DNA of 64,000 bases from Terriglobia bacterium. Lineage in GTDB: Bacteria > Acidobacteriota > Terriglobia > Acidiferrales > UBA7541. Made by a program: the position numbers and the translations under genes. Shown one piece after another: positions 42,699-56,589 of this stretch (within the stretch, counting starts at the first letter, position 1; each line of letters opens with the position of its first letter). The notes beneath the pieces are model-generated. The model saw only the letters and a list, made by a program, of their open reading frames with translations, was not told the origin of the DNA and made no database searches. The stretch spans positions 1 to 64,000 of the forward strand of contig JAIQEV010000012.1 in the NCBI GenBank assembly GCA_020073585.1, read 5' to 3'.

Positions 42699-43961
42699 TT
42701 AATTCTCCATCTGGATTTGCAGGACTTCGCCGGGGAGGCGGACCATGGTGGGGCGATTGGTCCGGGGAGCGGAGCCACTGACATGCGTGACCGCAGAGCG
42801 GTGAACGGCGCTCGGCGCGCGATCCTGGCTGACGGGGCGGGAGTTGTCCGCGTGGTCGGCCGGGAGGCGCTCCATCTTGATGCCCAGGGTGCGCTCGAGC
42901 TGGAAGATTTCGGAGCGCTGTTCGCGGGCGAAAAGGGTGGAGGCGACGCCGTGGCCGCCGTTACGGCCGGTGCGGCCGACACGGTGGATGAAATCCTCGG
43001 CGATAGCGGGCAGGTCGTAATTGATGACGTGCACGATGTCCTGGACGTGAATGCCGCGGGAGGCCAGGTCGGTGGCGACGAGGACGCGGAAGCGGCCCTT
43101 CTGGAATCCGGCCAGGGCGGCGGTGCGCTGGGACTGCGAGCGGTCGCCGTGAATCATGGTGGCGGTGAAGCCATCGCTGTTGAGGCGCTTGGCGATGCGG
43201 TCGGCGCCGCGCTTGGTGCGGGCGAAGACCAGGCAGCGGCCGGTTTCCTTGGCCAGCAGGCGCTGCAGGAGCTCCGGCTTGCGGTCCACGGAAACTTCAA
43301 AGGCCTGGATGCGGACGTTTTCCGAGGGCTTGAGGGTGGAGCCGAAGGCCAGGCGCACCGGGCTCTTCATGTAATCCTTGACGAGGTGGACGACCGAGGC
43401 TTCCAGTGTCGCGGAGAAGCACATGGTCTGGCGCTCCGCGGGCAGGATGGCAGCGATGCGGCGGATCGCCGGGATGAAGCCCATGTCCAGCATGCGGTCG
43501 GCTTCGTCGAGAACGAGCATCTTGAGGGCGCGGAAATGGATGAGTCCGCGGTCGATGTAATCTTCCAGACGGCCGGGAGTGGCGACGACCAGGCGCGCGC
43601 CGTTGCGCAGTGCGCGGAGCTGGTCTCCTTCGGAGAGGCCGCCGACGACCAGAGCCGCGGGGATGAGCTGCTTGCCGCGCAGGGCGTTGAACTGCTCGAC
43701 GACCTGCATGGCCAGCTCGCGCGTGGGCACGAGGACCAGGGCGGCGATGCCCGGGGTGTTGTGCTTCAGGAGGTTTTCCATCACCGGAATCAGAAAGGCC
43801 AGGGTTTTGCCGGTGCCGGTCTGAGCGGTGGCCAGGACGTCTTTGCCGGCCAGAGCCTGGGGGATGGTGGCATCCTGCACGGGCGTGGGAGTGACAAAGC
43901 GAGCCGCGGTGAGGCGCTCCTTGGTGTAATCGGAAATCTGCAGTGCTGTGAAACTAGACAT
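42699..43961 (-). CDS. rhlE: DEAD-box RNA helicase (RhlE-like)
   Basis: 420 aa ATP-dependent RNA helicase. The Q motif FVTPTPVQ, Walker A AQTGTGKT (46-53), DEAD in VLDEADRMLDMG, SAT, and the C-terminal helicase motifs (VLVATDLASRGIHV, HRVGRTGRNGGHG) are all present. Length and motifs fit RhlE, which remodels ribosome precursors and degradosome complexes. The start is the ATG at 43961; the upstream frame to 44006 is not needed. It has a long leader of about 190 nt. Confidence 0.95.
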   Translation of the reverse strand: MSSFTALQISDYTKERLTAARFVTPTPVQDATIPQALAGKDVLATAQTGTGKTLAFLIPVMENLLKHNTPGIAALVLVPTRELAMQVVEQFNALRGKQLIPAALVVGGLSEGDQLRALRNGARLVVATPGRLEDYIDRGLIHFRALKMLVLDEADRMLDMGFIPAIRRIAAILPAERQTMCFSATLEASVVHLVKDYMKSPVRLAFGSTLKPSENVRIQAFEVSVDRKPELLQRLLAKETGRCLVFARTKRGADRIAKRLNSDGFTATMIHGDRSQSQRTAALAGFQKGRFRVLVATDLASRGIHVQDIVHVINYDLPAIAEDFIHRVGRTGRNGGHGVASTLFAREQRSEIFQLERTLGIKMERLPADHADNSRPVSQDRAPSAVHRSAVTHVSGSAPRTNRPTMVRLPGEVLQIQMEN

Positions 43962-44156
43962 TTCGAGTTTTGCTTTCTTGCTGGCGGGAGCGGCCGCGGC
44001 ACGCACACAACCTTCGTGCGGCTCAACGGTTCGCAGGGCCAGACTTCGGTTAAATTACGCTGAAAACGAACGGAGGGAACTGAAGGCGGGTATTCTCAGA
44101 TCAACGAGACAACCAGAGGGACCGCACAACACAACCGAGCTATTAAGCGCAAAGAG

Positions 44157-44165
44157 AGTATACCA
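44157..44165 (-). promoter_or_regulatory. Extended -10 promoter for rhlE
   Basis: On the minus strand TGGTATACT, an extended -10 around TATACT (44157-44162), oriented toward rhlE. A TTGCCA 19 bp upstream could be a weak -35. Confidence 0.5.
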
Positions 44166-44171
44166 CGCAAT

Positions 44172-44200
44172 TTGACGGTAATGGCAAGCGAATGTAGAAT
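44172..44200 (+). promoter_or_regulatory. Sigma-70 promoter for the aldehyde dehydrogenase gene
   Basis: TTGACG (44172-44177), 17-bp spacer, TAGAAT (44195-44200): near-consensus with ideal spacing, about 95 bp upstream of the ATG at 44296. Confidence 0.75.
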
Positions 44201-44295
44201 TTTGTTTCCACGCGGTAGACGCCCGCGTTCGAGCCCGCAAAGGACCAGCAAGCAAGACCGAGGAAAACTTTCAGGGGAAAATTTCAGGAGGAAGC

Positions 44296-45798
<1,503 letters not shown>

Positions 45799-45817
45799 AG
45801 GCAGGGCGAAAGGCGCG

Positions 45818-45846
45818 TTGACGGAGCTGGAGCGGCTCTCTAAAAT
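45818..45846 (+). promoter_or_regulatory. Promoter of the hrcA-grpE-dnaJ operon
   Basis: TTGACG (45818-45823), 17-bp spacer, TAAAAT (45841-45846), with the ATG of hrcA at 45864. No CIRCE inverted repeat (TTAGCACTC-N9-GAGTGCTAA) is found around it. Confidence 0.7.
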
Positions 45847-45863
45847 GAAATTAGCGGCCGGGG

Positions 45864-46919
45864 ATGGCTGCTGTTATGCGCAATGCAGCACTTCATGAAC
45901 GGCGCAACCGGCAGATTCTGGCGGATATCGTCCGGACGTACATCGAAACGGGCGAGCCGGTATCTTCGCGGGCGATTTCCAAGCGCTTCGAAGAGGCGCT
46001 GAGCACCGCCACGATTCGCAACATCATGGCCGACCTGGAAGACGCGGGGCTGCTGTACCAGCCGCACACGTCGGCGGGGCGGGTGCCGACGGCGCCGGCG
46101 TACCGGTTTTTCGCGCAGGAGATCGCGCTGCAGGCCACGCTGAGCGTGGCGGACCGGGAGTGGATCCACCGCGAGCTGGCCGGAGCGGGGACCGCGGCGG
46201 AGATCACGGAACGCGCGGGGCACGTGCTGGCGGAAGTGTCCAACGGGCTGGGGATCATCATCGCGCCGCCGCTGGGGAAGACCGTTCTGGAGCACGCGCG
46301 GATGTGGCTGCTGCCGGACGGGCGCGTGGTGGTGGTGCTGATCTCGCCGGGCGGAATCACGCGGGACAAAATCCTGCGGACGCAGCGGCTGTTCACGCAG
46401 GCGGAGCTGGATGCGACTTCGGAATTTCTGAACCGGCACTATGCGGGGTGGACGCTGGAGGCGATCCGCGGGGAGCTGCTGCAAAAGGTGGCGGGGGACC
46501 GCGAACGGTACGACAGCATCTTCCGCAGCGCGCTGACGCTGTGCGAGCCGGTGCTGCTGGGCGAGGAAGCTTCGCGGCAGGTGCACGTGGAGGGAGCGGC
46601 GCAGATCGTTTCCTCGGCGGAATTCACGGATCAGAAGCAGCTGCGCGAGCTGCTGGCGGCGATCGAGGAGAAGCACCGGCTGATCAGCGTGCTGAATGCC
46701 TGCATTGATACGCCGGAGCCGGTGCACGTGCAGATCGGGGTGAAGGAGATTTCGCAATCGGGCGAGAACCTGGCGCTGATCAGCGCGCCGTACCTGCGCA
46801 ACGACGAAGTGCAGGGGTCGCTGGGAGTAATCGGGCCGACGCGGATGCACTACGAGCGCGCGGTGACGGCGGTGGCCTACGTGGCGCAGCTGTTCAGCGA
46901 AGTCCTCGAGAAGATCTGA
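45864..46919 (+). CDS. hrcA: Heat-inducible transcription repressor HrcA
   Basis: 351 aa repressor of class I heat-shock genes that binds CIRCE operators. An N-terminal winged helix (YIETGEPVSSRAISKRF, TIRNIMADLEDAGLLYQPHTSAGRVPT) precedes the GAF-like HrcA domain and a C-terminal conserved ASLGVIGPTRMHYERAV-type segment (QGSLGVIGPTRMHYERAVTA). The length is typical. It heads the operon with grpE 35 bp downstream. The operator is not in front of its own promoter, so its targets lie elsewhere. Confidence 0.96.
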   Translation: MAAVMRNAALHERRNRQILADIVRTYIETGEPVSSRAISKRFEEALSTATIRNIMADLEDAGLLYQPHTSAGRVPTAPAYRFFAQEIALQATLSVADREWIHRELAGAGTAAEITERAGHVLAEVSNGLGIIIAPPLGKTVLEHARMWLLPDGRVVVVLISPGGITRDKILRTQRLFTQAELDATSEFLNRHYAGWTLEAIRGELLQKVAGDRERYDSIFRSALTLCEPVLLGEEASRQVHVEGAAQIVSSAEFTDQKQLRELLAAIEEKHRLISVLNACIDTPEPVHVQIGVKEISQSGENLALISAPYLRNDEVQGSLGVIGPTRMHYERAVTAVAYVAQLFSEVLEKI

Positions 46920-46954
46920 AGCCATTCCAGAAGAGAATCAGGAGACGTTCGACC

Positions 46955-47536
46955 GTGTCTGAAAAGGGCGAGAAGAGAAATGCGGAAAACAGCGGGGCCG
47001 AGGAGATGGAGCAGTCCGCGGAAGCCCGGACGGAGAGCGCGGATTCGGCGCGCATCGAAGCCGACATGACGAAGCTGGCCGCAGACCTGGACGAGTTGCG
47101 GCAGACGCTGCAGCGGCGGCAGGCGGATTTCGAGAACTACCGCAAGCGGATCGAGAAGGAGCGCAGCGAGGACGCGCGGCGGACCACGGCGCGGCTCATC
47201 GAAGGGATCATTCCGATATTGGACGGCTTCGAACAGGCGCTGGCGGCGCACAAGGAGCCGGCGTATGAGGGCTACCGCAAGGGCTTCGAGCTGATCTACA
47301 AGCAACTTTTGGAGAATCTGGGGAAGCTGGGGGTCGAGCGCGTGGATCCGGCGGGCAGGCCGTTCGATCCGCACGCACATCAGGCGATGGACCGGACGGA
47401 GACATCCGAACATGCGGATGGAACGATCCTGCAGGTGTTTCAGCCGGGGTACATGTTTCACGGGCGGGTGCTGCGGCCGGCGCTGGTGCGTGTAGCGGTG
47501 CACGCGGATGCGGCATCCAAAGACCAAGTCAACTAG
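46955..47536 (+). CDS. grpE: Nucleotide exchange factor GrpE
   Basis: 193 aa DnaK nucleotide-exchange factor. The N-terminal acidic/disordered region leads into a long coiled coil (about 35-80, DLDELRQTLQRRQADFENYRKRI) and the C-terminal beta wing (VERVDPAGRPFDPHAHQAM, GTILQVFQPGY). The GTG start has AGGAG about 10 nt upstream. It lies between hrcA and dnaJ with no dnaK in the operon. Confidence 0.96.
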   Translation: MSEKGEKRNAENSGAEEMEQSAEARTESADSARIEADMTKLAADLDELRQTLQRRQADFENYRKRIEKERSEDARRTTARLIEGIIPILDGFEQALAAHKEPAYEGYRKGFELIYKQLLENLGKLGVERVDPAGRPFDPHAHQAMDRTETSEHADGTILQVFQPGYMFHGRVLRPALVRVAVHADAASKDQVN

Positions 47537-47557
47537 GGAGCGAACGGGGAATTGACG

Positions 47558-48694
47558 ATGCCCAAGGGATCACAACGGGATCTGTACGAGGTGCTAGGCG
47601 TGGGGCGCACCGCGGCGGTGGACGAGATCAAGTCGGCGTACCGCAAAGCGGCGATGAAGTGGCACCCGGACCGCAACCCGGAGAAGAAGCACGAGGCGGA
47701 AGAGCGCTTCCGGGAGGCGACCGAGGCGTACAGCGTGCTGAGCGACACGCACAAGCGCGAACTGTACGACCGCTACGGGCACGCGGGGCTTGCCGGGGCG
47801 GGCGCGGAGAGCGACATCAGCAATACGATCTATCAGGATTTCCACGACATCTTCGGGGACTTTTTCGGGTTCGAGGATTTTTTCTCGACGGGGCGGCGCG
47901 GGCGGGGACGCGTGCAGCGCGGCGCGGATCTGCGCTACGACATGTCGCTGACGTTCGAAGAAGCGGCCGCGGGAGTGAACACCAAGATCAAAGTGCCGCG
48001 GCTGGAGTTCTGCGAGGTGTGCAACGGCACGGGGGCGAAGGCGGGCACCGGAGTGGTGGCGTGCCAGACGTGCGCGGGGCGCGGGCAGGTGGTGCACCAG
48101 CAGGGGATGTTCATGATTTCGCGGACGTGCCCGGCGTGCCACGGAGCGGGACAGATCGTGCGCGAGCGCTGCCCGGACTGCCGGGGACAAGGGCGCATCG
48201 AACGCGAGCGGACGATCGAGCTGCGCGTGCCGCCCGGGGTGGACAGCGGAACGCGGCTGCGGGTGAGCGGAGAAGGCGAGCCGGGACCGAATGGCGGGCC
48301 GGCGGGCGACCTTTACGTGGTGCTGGAAGTGAAGGAGCACAAGTTTTTTGAGCGGCGCGGCGCGGATCTCTACTGCACGATTCCGGTCAGCATCGCGCAG
48401 GCGGCGATGGGCACGGAGTTGGTGGTGCCGGGGCTCAGCGGAAGCGAAAAGCTGAAAATTCCGGAGGGAACGCAGAGCGGGACGGTGTTTCGTCTGAAGG
48501 GGAAGGGCCTGCCGGACCCGCACGGGGGGGGCAAGGGCGACCTCTACTATCACGTGCGGGTGATTACGCCGACGAAGCTGACTCGGGAACAGCGGAAGCT
48601 GCTGGAGCAGCTGGGGGCGACGCTGAATCTCGAGAACCAGCCGGCGGAGCGCAACTCCTCGGTGTTCGAGAAGATGAAGGATATTTTCGGGTAG
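47558..48694 (+). CDS. dnaJ: Chaperone DnaJ
   Basis: 378 aa J-domain co-chaperone of DnaK. The HPD motif is His36-Pro-Asp38; a Gly/Phe-rich region follows at about 75-110. Four CxxCxGxG zinc repeats are present: CEVCNGTG, CQTCAGRG, CPACHGAG and CPDCRGQG. The C-terminal substrate-binding domain is complete. The ATG at 47558 is used; a TTG at 47552 is the alternative. Confidence 0.97.
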   Translation: MPKGSQRDLYEVLGVGRTAAVDEIKSAYRKAAMKWHPDRNPEKKHEAEERFREATEAYSVLSDTHKRELYDRYGHAGLAGAGAESDISNTIYQDFHDIFGDFFGFEDFFSTGRRGRGRVQRGADLRYDMSLTFEEAAAGVNTKIKVPRLEFCEVCNGTGAKAGTGVVACQTCAGRGQVVHQQGMFMISRTCPACHGAGQIVRERCPDCRGQGRIERERTIELRVPPGVDSGTRLRVSGEGEPGPNGGPAGDLYVVLEVKEHKFFERRGADLYCTIPVSIAQAAMGTELVVPGLSGSEKLKIPEGTQSGTVFRLKGKGLPDPHGGGKGDLYYHVRVITPTKLTREQRKLLEQLGATLNLENQPAERNSSVFEKMKDIFG

Positions 48695-48827
48695 GGCGGG
48701 GTGGTGAAGACGCGGTCCGCGGTCCGCCGCCTTCGCATTCATAGGACTGCCTCAATGGATCGAGAAAAGCCCGCTCTCTGAAGAAGGCGGCTACAGGGAA
48801 GTTCCCCGGGTGCGGTAGAATCCCCGC

Positions 48828-49553
48828 GTGCGCAGACGATTCTTTGTGGAGCAATTTGGAGCCGGGAGGTGTGTGCTCGAAGGCGAGACGGCGCATCATC
48901 TCGGGCGGGTGTTGCGGGCGCAGCCGGGGCAACTGTACGAGCTGAGCGACGGCGAGCGGGTGTGGCTGGGGCGGATCGAGAGCGCGGGGAAGGAGCGCAT
49001 CGAGTTTGCGCTGGTGGAGGAGCTGCCGGCAGTGGCGCCGGAAGTGCGGCTGACGCTGCTGCTGGCGGTGGTGAAGTTCGACGCGCTGGAGTGGGCGCTG
49101 GAAAAGGCCACGGAACTGGGCGTGGGCACGATCGTGCCGCTGGCCGCGGCGCGCAGCGAGAAGGCGCTGCTGGCGGCGGCGCCGAAACGCGCCGAGCGGT
49201 GGCAGAGAATCCTGGTGGAGGCCGCGCAGCAGTCGCGGCGGCTGCGGCCGCCGGTTCTGAAAGAGCTGACGCGGGTGGAAAGCGCGTTCGCGGCCTGCGG
49301 CGAAGGCGCCGGCGTGCGGGTGCTGCTCTCCGAGCGGCCGGAAGCGCCGCCGCTGCGCCGCGTGCTGGAGGCGGCGGCGAGCAAGGAAGCGACGTTTGCG
49401 GTGGGCCCGGAGGGCGGCTGGACGGAAGAAGAGTTTGCGGCGGGGGAAAAGCGGGGGTTCGCGCAGGTTTCGCTGGGGCGGCAGATACTGCGCACGGAGA
49501 CGGCGGTGGTGGCGGGGCTGGCGGCGCTCAATTATGCGCTTGGCGAACGGTAG
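48828..49553 (+). CDS. rsmE: 16S rRNA m3U1498 methyltransferase
   Basis: 241 aa SPOUT-class enzyme methylating N3 of U1498 in 16S rRNA. Landmarks are the N-terminal PUA-like part (HHLGRVLRAQPGQLYELSDG) and the trefoil-knot motifs VGPEGGWTEEEF and LGRQILRTETA. The start is GTG. Its place behind dnaJ matches the conserved heat-shock/rsmE order of many bacteria. Confidence 0.95.
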   Translation: MRRRFFVEQFGAGRCVLEGETAHHLGRVLRAQPGQLYELSDGERVWLGRIESAGKERIEFALVEELPAVAPEVRLTLLLAVVKFDALEWALEKATELGVGTIVPLAAARSEKALLAAAPKRAERWQRILVEAAQQSRRLRPPVLKELTRVESAFAACGEGAGVRVLLSERPEAPPLRRVLEAAASKEATFAVGPEGGWTEEEFAAGEKRGFAQVSLGRQILRTETAVVAGLAALNYALGER

Positions 49554-49575
49554 CCGGTGTTCTAGGATGGCGGCC

Positions 49576-50430
49576 ATGCATCGCGTGGTCTTTATTTTAT
49601 TGGCGGTTAGTTTGCTTGCGGGAAGGGCAGCGGCGCAGGACCGACCGTTGCGCACGGTGGACACCGAGACGGTGGCGCCGGGAACGCTGCGCGCCGAGGT
49701 GGGGTTCGACTTTCTGCAGGATGCGGAGTTTCCGCTTTCGGGACTTTCCGGGGATTTGACGTCGGTGGGGGTGATCAATTTCCGGATGGGCGTGGGGAAG
49801 ATCGCGGAAGTGCAGCTGGAAGGCGCGATCGAGAATTTTCTCGATGTGAAGTCGCGGGGCGCGTCGTTTGTACCGGCGCTGAAGCTGACCGGGGCGAATT
49901 CGACGCGGGACTCCGGCGATTACGTTTTGTCGACGAAGGTGCGGATTTTGCCGGAGCGCGGGAAGCGGCCGTCGCTGGCCGTTAAATTCGGCTTTATCCT
50001 GCCGAACTCCGATCAGGCGCGGGGCATCGGGACGAATACGACCAACGTGTTCGCGCTGATGGCGCTGGAGAAGCACATATACAAGCTCAAGCTGTGGGGC
50101 AACGCGGGGCTGGAGATACTGCAGGCGCCGACGGCGCTGTTCTCGCAGAACGACGTGCTGATGTACGGCGGGGCGTTCAGCTATCCGGTGCACCGGCGGG
50201 TGAACGTGCTGGGGGAAGTGAGCGGACTGTACTCGACGCGGAAGATCGACGCGGCACTGATAGGGACGAACAGCACGGGGCAGGCGCGCTTCGGGCTGCA
50301 GATCCTGGCCGGGGGCTTCACGTGGGATCTCGCGGGGATCGCCGGGCTGCAGGCGCACGATGCGAAAACCGGATTCACGTTCGGGGTGAGCCGGGAGATT
50401 CGCCTTTTCGACTACGAGCATATCCACTGA
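49576..50430 (+). CDS. Outer membrane beta-barrel-type protein, unknown role
   Basis: 284 aa. A signal peptide (about 1-22, ending AAAQD) is followed by alternating amphipathic strands through to an aromatic-rich C-terminus (RLFDYEHIH), as in small outer-membrane barrel or transporter-like families. An ATG nine bases earlier (49567) is possible. A frame opening at 49396 is not coding before this point because it overlaps rsmE. No function can be given. Confidence 0.7.
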   Translation: MHRVVFILLAVSLLAGRAAAQDRPLRTVDTETVAPGTLRAEVGFDFLQDAEFPLSGLSGDLTSVGVINFRMGVGKIAEVQLEGAIENFLDVKSRGASFVPALKLTGANSTRDSGDYVLSTKVRILPERGKRPSLAVKFGFILPNSDQARGIGTNTTNVFALMALEKHIYKLKLWGNAGLEILQAPTALFSQNDVLMYGGAFSYPVHRRVNVLGEVSGLYSTRKIDAALIGTNSTGQARFGLQILAGGFTWDLAGIAGLQAHDAKTGFTFGVSREIRLFDYEHIH

Positions 50431-50496
50431 TGCGCGGAGCAGGCCGGAGGCGCTGCGCGGGGACGCGCAAGCGAGTGGCGCGAGCCGCGGCGGGCG

Positions 50497-50505
50497 TGTT
50501 ATAAA
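50497..50505 (+). promoter_or_regulatory. Extended -10 promoter for lepB
   Basis: TGTTATAAA (TGn plus TATAAA at 50500-50505), 19 bp before the ATG at 50525, giving a very short leader. Flanking GTGT and ACACAC make a loose inverted repeat around it. Confidence 0.5.
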
Positions 50506-50524
50506 TGTATGATACACACCACAC

Positions 50525-51139
50525 ATGCAAAACGGAGACGAGCGAGAACCGATTACGCCACCGGCGGGTGAACTGCCGACGGCGGTAAGCTCTTCCCAGG
50601 CGTCCTTCCGCCAAGAGGTGCGCGCGTGGACGCGCGACCTGTTGCTGGCCATCGGGTTCGCGCTGGTCATCATCGTCTTTCTCTACCAGCCGGTGAAGGT
50701 GGAAGGCACGAGTATGGCCCCGCTGCTTTCCGATCAGGAGCGGATCTTCATCAACAAGTTCGTGTACCGGTTCGAGGGGATCGAGCGCGGGGACGTGGTG
50801 GTCTTCTGGTATCCGCTGGACCGCTCGAAATCGTTCATCAAACGGGTGATCGCCCTGCCCGGAGAAACGGTGGAGATCCGGCAGGGGCGGCTCTTCGTGA
50901 ACAACCGGCCGATCGCGGAGCCGTACGTTCCGGAGCAGTACGCGGACTACAGCGACTTCGGGCCGGTGCGCGTGCCGAAGGATCAGTTTTTCGTGATGGG
51001 CGATCACCGGATCAGCTCGAACGATTCGCGGATCTTCGGGCCGGTGGCGCGGCGCTTCATCTACGGGCGAGCGGTTTTCGCGTACTGGCCGTTCGAACAC
51101 TTCGGCACGCTATCGCCGACGAATGCGCAGAACAAATGA
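50525..51139 (+). CDS. lepB: Signal peptidase I
   Basis: 204 aa membrane protease that removes signal peptides. A single N-terminal transmembrane helix (about 38-56) precedes the catalytic Ser63 (VEGTSMAP) and Lys106 (FIKRVIALPGE); the box with GDHRISSNDSR follows near the C-terminus. Short type with one helix, as in Gram-positives and Acidobacteria. carA begins about 55 bp after it. Confidence 0.95.
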   Translation: MQNGDEREPITPPAGELPTAVSSSQASFRQEVRAWTRDLLLAIGFALVIIVFLYQPVKVEGTSMAPLLSDQERIFINKFVYRFEGIERGDVVVFWYPLDRSKSFIKRVIALPGETVEIRQGRLFVNNRPIAEPYVPEQYADYSDFGPVRVPKDQFFVMGDHRISSNDSRIFGPVARRFIYGRAVFAYWPFEHFGTLSPTNAQNK

Positions 51140-51193
51140 TCACCGAGGGAGGCAGTTCTGAGCGAGATTCAGCACCGGCCCGCCATTCTGGCG

Positions 51194-52333
51194 TTGGAAG
51201 ACGGACGCGTCTTTAACGGCCGCGCGGCAGGCGCGCTAACGCGCCGCGGCGGCGAAGTCGTTTTCAATACCAGCCTCACCGGATACCAGGAAGTCTTCAC
51301 CGACCCCAGCTACACGGGGCAGATCGTGTGTTTCACCTATCCGCACATCGGGAACGTGGGGGCCAACCTGGAGGACGAAGAAGCGCCGCGGCCGTACATC
51401 GAGGCGCTGATCGTGCGCGAGTTTTCGGCGATTACCTCCAACTGGCGGAGCGCGGAGAGCGCGCAACTGTACCTGAACCGGCACAAGATTCCGGTGATCT
51501 GGGACGTGGATACGCGGGCGCTGGTGCGCCATCTGCGCACGGTCGGGGCGCTGCGGGGTATCGTGGCCACCGATGGGACGCCGGCCGAGCAGTGCATCGC
51601 CGAGGCGCGGCAACTCCCGAGCATGGCCGGGCAGGAACTGGCCGGGCGGGTGACGTGCGGGGAGGCCTACGCCTGGGATAAAGGCTCGATCGATCTGGCC
51701 ACCTCGCCGTGGAGCGAGAAGATGGGGGAGGCCGGCGGGCCGGGGGAGACGCGGCGCTACCGCGTGGTGGCCTACGATTACGGCATCAAGCAGAACATTC
51801 TGCGGCTGCTGGTGGATCATCACTGCGAAGTGCGGGTGGTACCCGCGAAGACGTCCGCGGAGGACGTGCTGGCGCTGAAGCCGGACGGGGTTTTTCTCTC
51901 GAACGGACCGGGTGATCCCGAGCCGGTGACCTACGCGGTGGAAAATATCCGCAAGCTGGCGGGGCGCGTGCCGCTGTTCGGGATTTGCCTGGGGCACCAG
52001 CTGTGCGGGCTGGCGCTGGGGGGAAAGACGTTCAAGCTGAAGTTCGGGCACCACGGTTCGAACCACCCGGTGAAGAATCTGCTCACGCAGAAAGTGGAGA
52101 TCACGGCGCAGAACCACGGGTTCGCGGTGGACCCGGAGTCGCTGCCGGCGAAGAACGTGGAGATCACGCACGTCAACCTGAACGACCAGACCAACGAGGG
52201 GATGCGGCACCGCAAGCTGCCGCTGTTCAGCGTGCAGTACCACCCGGAGGCTTCGCCGGGGCCGCACGATTCGCACTATCTGTTCACGCAATTCACGGAG
52301 ATGATGAAGGAGTTCCGGCCGGCGGGCCGCTGA
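51194..52333 (+). CDS. carA: Carbamoyl-phosphate synthase small (glutaminase) chain
   Basis: 379 aa from TTG at 51194. Glutamine amidotransferase with catalytic Cys in GICLGHQL and His/Glu in YHPEASPG. It feeds ammonia to CarB for carbamoyl phosphate, used in pyrimidine and arginine synthesis. No ATG lies in frame upstream. A CTG at 51158 with a GAGGGAGG site 5 nt before it would give an N-terminus ([15 protein letters not shown]) and may be the real start. carB follows 31 bp downstream. Confidence 0.93.
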   Translation: MEDGRVFNGRAAGALTRRGGEVVFNTSLTGYQEVFTDPSYTGQIVCFTYPHIGNVGANLEDEEAPRPYIEALIVREFSAITSNWRSAESAQLYLNRHKIPVIWDVDTRALVRHLRTVGALRGIVATDGTPAEQCIAEARQLPSMAGQELAGRVTCGEAYAWDKGSIDLATSPWSEKMGEAGGPGETRRYRVVAYDYGIKQNILRLLVDHHCEVRVVPAKTSAEDVLALKPDGVFLSNGPGDPEPVTYAVENIRKLAGRVPLFGICLGHQLCGLALGGKTFKLKFGHHGSNHPVKNLLTQKVEITAQNHGFAVDPESLPAKNVEITHVNLNDQTNEGMRHRKLPLFSVQYHPEASPGPHDSHYLFTQFTEMMKEFRPAGR

Positions 52334-52364
52334 GGCCCCCGCGGGAATCGCTCCCAACGCTGCT

Positions 52365-55625
<3,261 letters not shown>

Positions 55626-55627
55626 GC

Positions 55628-56509
55628 GTGGCCCTCGATTTTTCCGGAATCTTTCCGCCGCTGACGACGCCGTTCGCCGCCGACGGCTCCGTGGCGCTGG
55701 TAGACCTGAAGCACAACGTCGGGATGTACAACAAGACCGCGCTGGCGGGCTACGTGGTTCTCGGCTCGACCGGAGAGGCGGTGCTGCTCTCGCGCGCGGA
55801 GGCGGACTCGGTGCTGGCCGCGGTGAAGGAAACGGCCGCGCCGGGCAAGCTGCTCATCGCCGGGACCGGAGCGGAATCCACCGCGGAGACGATTGCGCGC
55901 ACGCGCCGGGCCGCGGAGCTGGGCTATCAGGTGGCGCTGGTCAAGACGCCCTACTATTACAAGCCGCAGTACAAGCCGGAGGTTCTGATCGCACACTTCC
56001 GGCGGGTGGCGGACGCTTCGCCCATTCCCGTGCTGCTCTATTCCGTGCCGCAGTTTACCGGTGTGGCGCTGGAGGCGGCGGAGGTGGCGGCGCTGGCGGC
56101 GCATCCGAATATTGCGGGGCTCAAGGAAAGCTCGGGGAACGTGCAGCGGGTGGGGGAGATCCTGGCCATGACGCCAAAGGAGTTTCAGACGCTGACGGGC
56201 TCGGCTTCCACGCTCTATCCCGCGCTGATGCTTGGAGCGCGGGGCGGGATCCTGGCGCTGGCCGACGTGGCGCCGGAGGTGTGCCTGGAAATTTTTGCGG
56301 CCGCGCGCAGCGGGAAGCACGAGCGGGCGCGACAGTTGCAGGAGTCGGTGCTGCCGGCCTCGAAGCTGGTGGTGGCGCAGTATGGCCCAGCCGGGGTGAA
56401 GTGCGCGATGGATGCGCGCGGTTACCGCGGGGGAGCGCCGCGCGAGCCGCTGGCGCCGCTGGGGGCGGAGCAGCGCGCACAGATCGAAGCGCTCGTGCGG
56501 GGATTGTAA
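55628..56509 (+). CDS. Dihydrodipicolinate synthase / N-acetylneuraminate lyase family aldolase
   Basis: 293 aa from GTG. A class I aldolase TIM barrel with Schiff-base Lys in GLKESSGNVQR and Tyr in LLYSVPQFTG. The usual GTTGE is GSTGE. It may be DapA, but the LYSVP and GSTGE variants also fit 4-hydroxy-2-oxoglutarate aldolase or KDG aldolase relatives, so DapA is not assigned. A TTG at 55622 overlaps the carB stop and is an alternative start. Confidence 0.82.
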   Translation: MALDFSGIFPPLTTPFAADGSVALVDLKHNVGMYNKTALAGYVVLGSTGEAVLLSRAEADSVLAAVKETAAPGKLLIAGTGAESTAETIARTRRAAELGYQVALVKTPYYYKPQYKPEVLIAHFRRVADASPIPVLLYSVPQFTGVALEAAEVAALAAHPNIAGLKESSGNVQRVGEILAMTPKEFQTLTGSASTLYPALMLGARGGILALADVAPEVCLEIFAAARSGKHERARQLQESVLPASKLVVAQYGPAGVKCAMDARGYRGGAPREPLAPLGAEQRAQIEALVRGL

Positions 56510-56589
56510 GCGCCGGCGCGAGCTGTCGATTGCGGCGGCATGAAGTGATTTGCCGTGACCAAATGCGCCGGGTATCATCAAATATACTT

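Larger units (their letters stand above)
43962..44295. other. Divergent intergenic region rhlE / aldehyde dehydrogenase
   Basis: 334 bp without genes. It carries two back-to-back promoters at 44157-44200: one toward rhlE on the minus strand and one toward the aldehyde dehydrogenase on the plus strand. The rhlE transcript would have a leader of about 190 nt. Confidence 0.7.

Noticed and set aside
45799-45863. CIRCE operator in front of hrcA
   Set aside because: The TTAGCACTC-N9-GAGTGCTAA pattern is not present in either strand.
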